A DNA stretch of 5,151 nucleotides from Deinococcales bacterium (GTDB lineage: Bacteria; Deinococcota; Deinococci; Deinococcales; Deinococcaceae), in assembly GCA_014378225.1 (NCBI GenBank), contig JACMOA010000303.1:1-5151 (forward strand). Direction: 5' to 3'. This document shows, one piece after another, positions 4,961 through 5,151 of the stretch (its first letter is position 1; each line of letters starts with the position of its first letter). The notes under the pieces are model-generated. The model saw only the letters and a program-made list of their open reading frames with translations, was not told the origin of the DNA and did not search any database. Both the position numbers and the translations under genes were made by a program.

Positions 4961-4976
4961 AGAGTGCGGTGTGCAA
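4948..4976 (-). promoter_or_regulatory. Candidate promoter of the 28-aa microgene
   Basis: On the minus strand TTGCAC (4976-4971), exactly 17 bases, then TATGCT (4953-4948). The -10 box matches consensus at four of six positions and the -35 at three. The -10 lies within the perfect palindrome CAGCAT-AA-ATGCTG, which could be an operator. The predicted leader is about 40 bases. Confidence 0.4.
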
Positions 4977-4985
4977 GGGGGTAGC

Positions 4986-5027
4986 AGCCAAATAAGCCGT
5001 ATGGCTTACTCGGGCGGTAGATTGGCT
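4986..5027. repeat. Nested inverted repeats beside the IS end
   Basis: The outer arms AGCCAA (4986-4991) and TTGGCT (5022-5027) enclose an inner hairpin TAAGCC-GTAT-GGCTTA (4993-5008). Both pairs are exact six-base matches. GGCTTA recurs at 5024-5029. The region 4961-5041 has no gene. The structure could form in RNA or be a remnant of a locus interrupted by the insertion. No known riboswitch or tRNA is recognised. Confidence 0.4.
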
Positions 5028-5041
5028 TAGTGATTTAGTAA

Positions 5042-5151
5042 TAGACCTCTTTCATAAGTCGACTTTGAGGTCAAGTTCGCGGTTATAGAGGGCAGCGATG
5101 AGGTTGAACCGAAGACCATAGCGTTTGCGACGATTTCGATATTTCTCAGAC
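5042..5151 (-). mobile_element. 3' end of an IS5-like insertion sequence, cut by window edge
   Basis: The terminal portion of a transposase lies on the minus strand, and its stop at 5052 is within about ten bases of an AGACCTCTTTCATAAG-like end starting near 5042-5043. Termini beginning GAGACC or AGACC are familiar in IS5-group elements. The exact end, the mate inverted repeat and the target duplication (perhaps TAA or TA nearby) cannot be fixed because the other end is outside the window. CTCGAG, dense elsewhere, is absent here. Confidence 0.65.
5052..5150 (-). CDS. Transposase C-terminus, IS5-like DDE family (partial)
   Basis: The last 32 codons, closed by TGA at 5054-5052. They read SEKYRNRRKRYGLRFNLIAA and then a short charged tail ending in KVDL. 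The pattern of a basic KYRNRRKRYGLRFNL stretch followed by IAALYN is the familiar C-terminal end of IS4/IS5-type DDE transposases, next to the final catalytic Glu helix. The catalytic triad lies outside the window, so whether the element is intact cannot be judged. Confidence 0.75.
   Translation of the reverse strand, partial: SEKYRNRRKRYGLRFNLIAALYNRELDLKVDL

Noticed and set aside
4970..5041. Possible tRNA or manganese riboswitch in the structured spacer
   Set aside because: No T-loop GGTTCGA-like sequence or acceptor stem is found, and the conserved riboswitch core is not present. Only simple nested repeats are visible.
1..5151. CRISPR array or phage-defence cluster
   Set aside because: No regularly spaced direct repeats and no nuclease, helicase or Cas-like products. 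The iterated CTCGAG is irregularly spaced and within genes.

Overview
Likely organism: a moderately GC-rich bacterium, probably of the Deinococcota, in or near Meiothermus or Thermus. This is inferred from protein style and from three forward genes that carry a TAAACT -10-like box directly before their start, as in the leaderless transcripts common in that phylum. It was not checked by any search. The window's strongest global signature is the palindrome CTCGAG, which I count about 47 times in 5.15 kb where roughly one is expected. It is absent from the last ~320 bases, where an insertion sequence begins.

Layout. 1-1213 (minus) is the N-terminal 404 codons of a P1B-type heavy-metal ATPase of the Zn/Cd/Pb (ZntA/CadA) kind, cut by the left edge just before the expected CPC motif. 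Its promoter (TTGAAC-17-TATACT) overlaps one SmtB/ArsR-type 12-2-12 operator and is followed by a second, so metal-induced derepression is the likely control. Divergent from it on the plus strand is a DtxR/MntR-family metalloregulator (about 1402-2088). Its first metal ligand lies upstream of any ordinary in-frame start codon, which implies an ATT start or a small frameshift. Next comes a 67K-type SppA protease (2154-3776) with both halves of the Ser/Lys dyad but no visible membrane anchor.

3777-3978 is intergenic. It holds a degenerate 14-bp tandem repeat, a long inverted repeat with CTCGAG at both ends, and a 13-codon minigene with a strong Shine-Dalgarno. A DinB/DUF664-like four-helix protein (3979-4503) follows. 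Converging on it from the right are a 61-aa small ORF (4513-4698, minus) and a compact 28-aa microgene (4817-4903, minus) with its own promoter candidate, AGGAGG ribosome site and intrinsic terminator. The right end (about 5042-5151) is the 3' end of an IS5-like element with the last 32 codons of its transposase on the minus strand.

How the parts fit: the left half is a metal-homeostasis neighbourhood, with a zinc/cadmium exporter next to a probably manganese-type regulator. SppA and DinB are housekeeping or stress functions with their own promoters. I see no CRISPR array, tRNA or rRNA. No complete new multi-gene system is evident. The unusual material is the CTCGAG iteration, the start-site architecture and the micro-ORFs.
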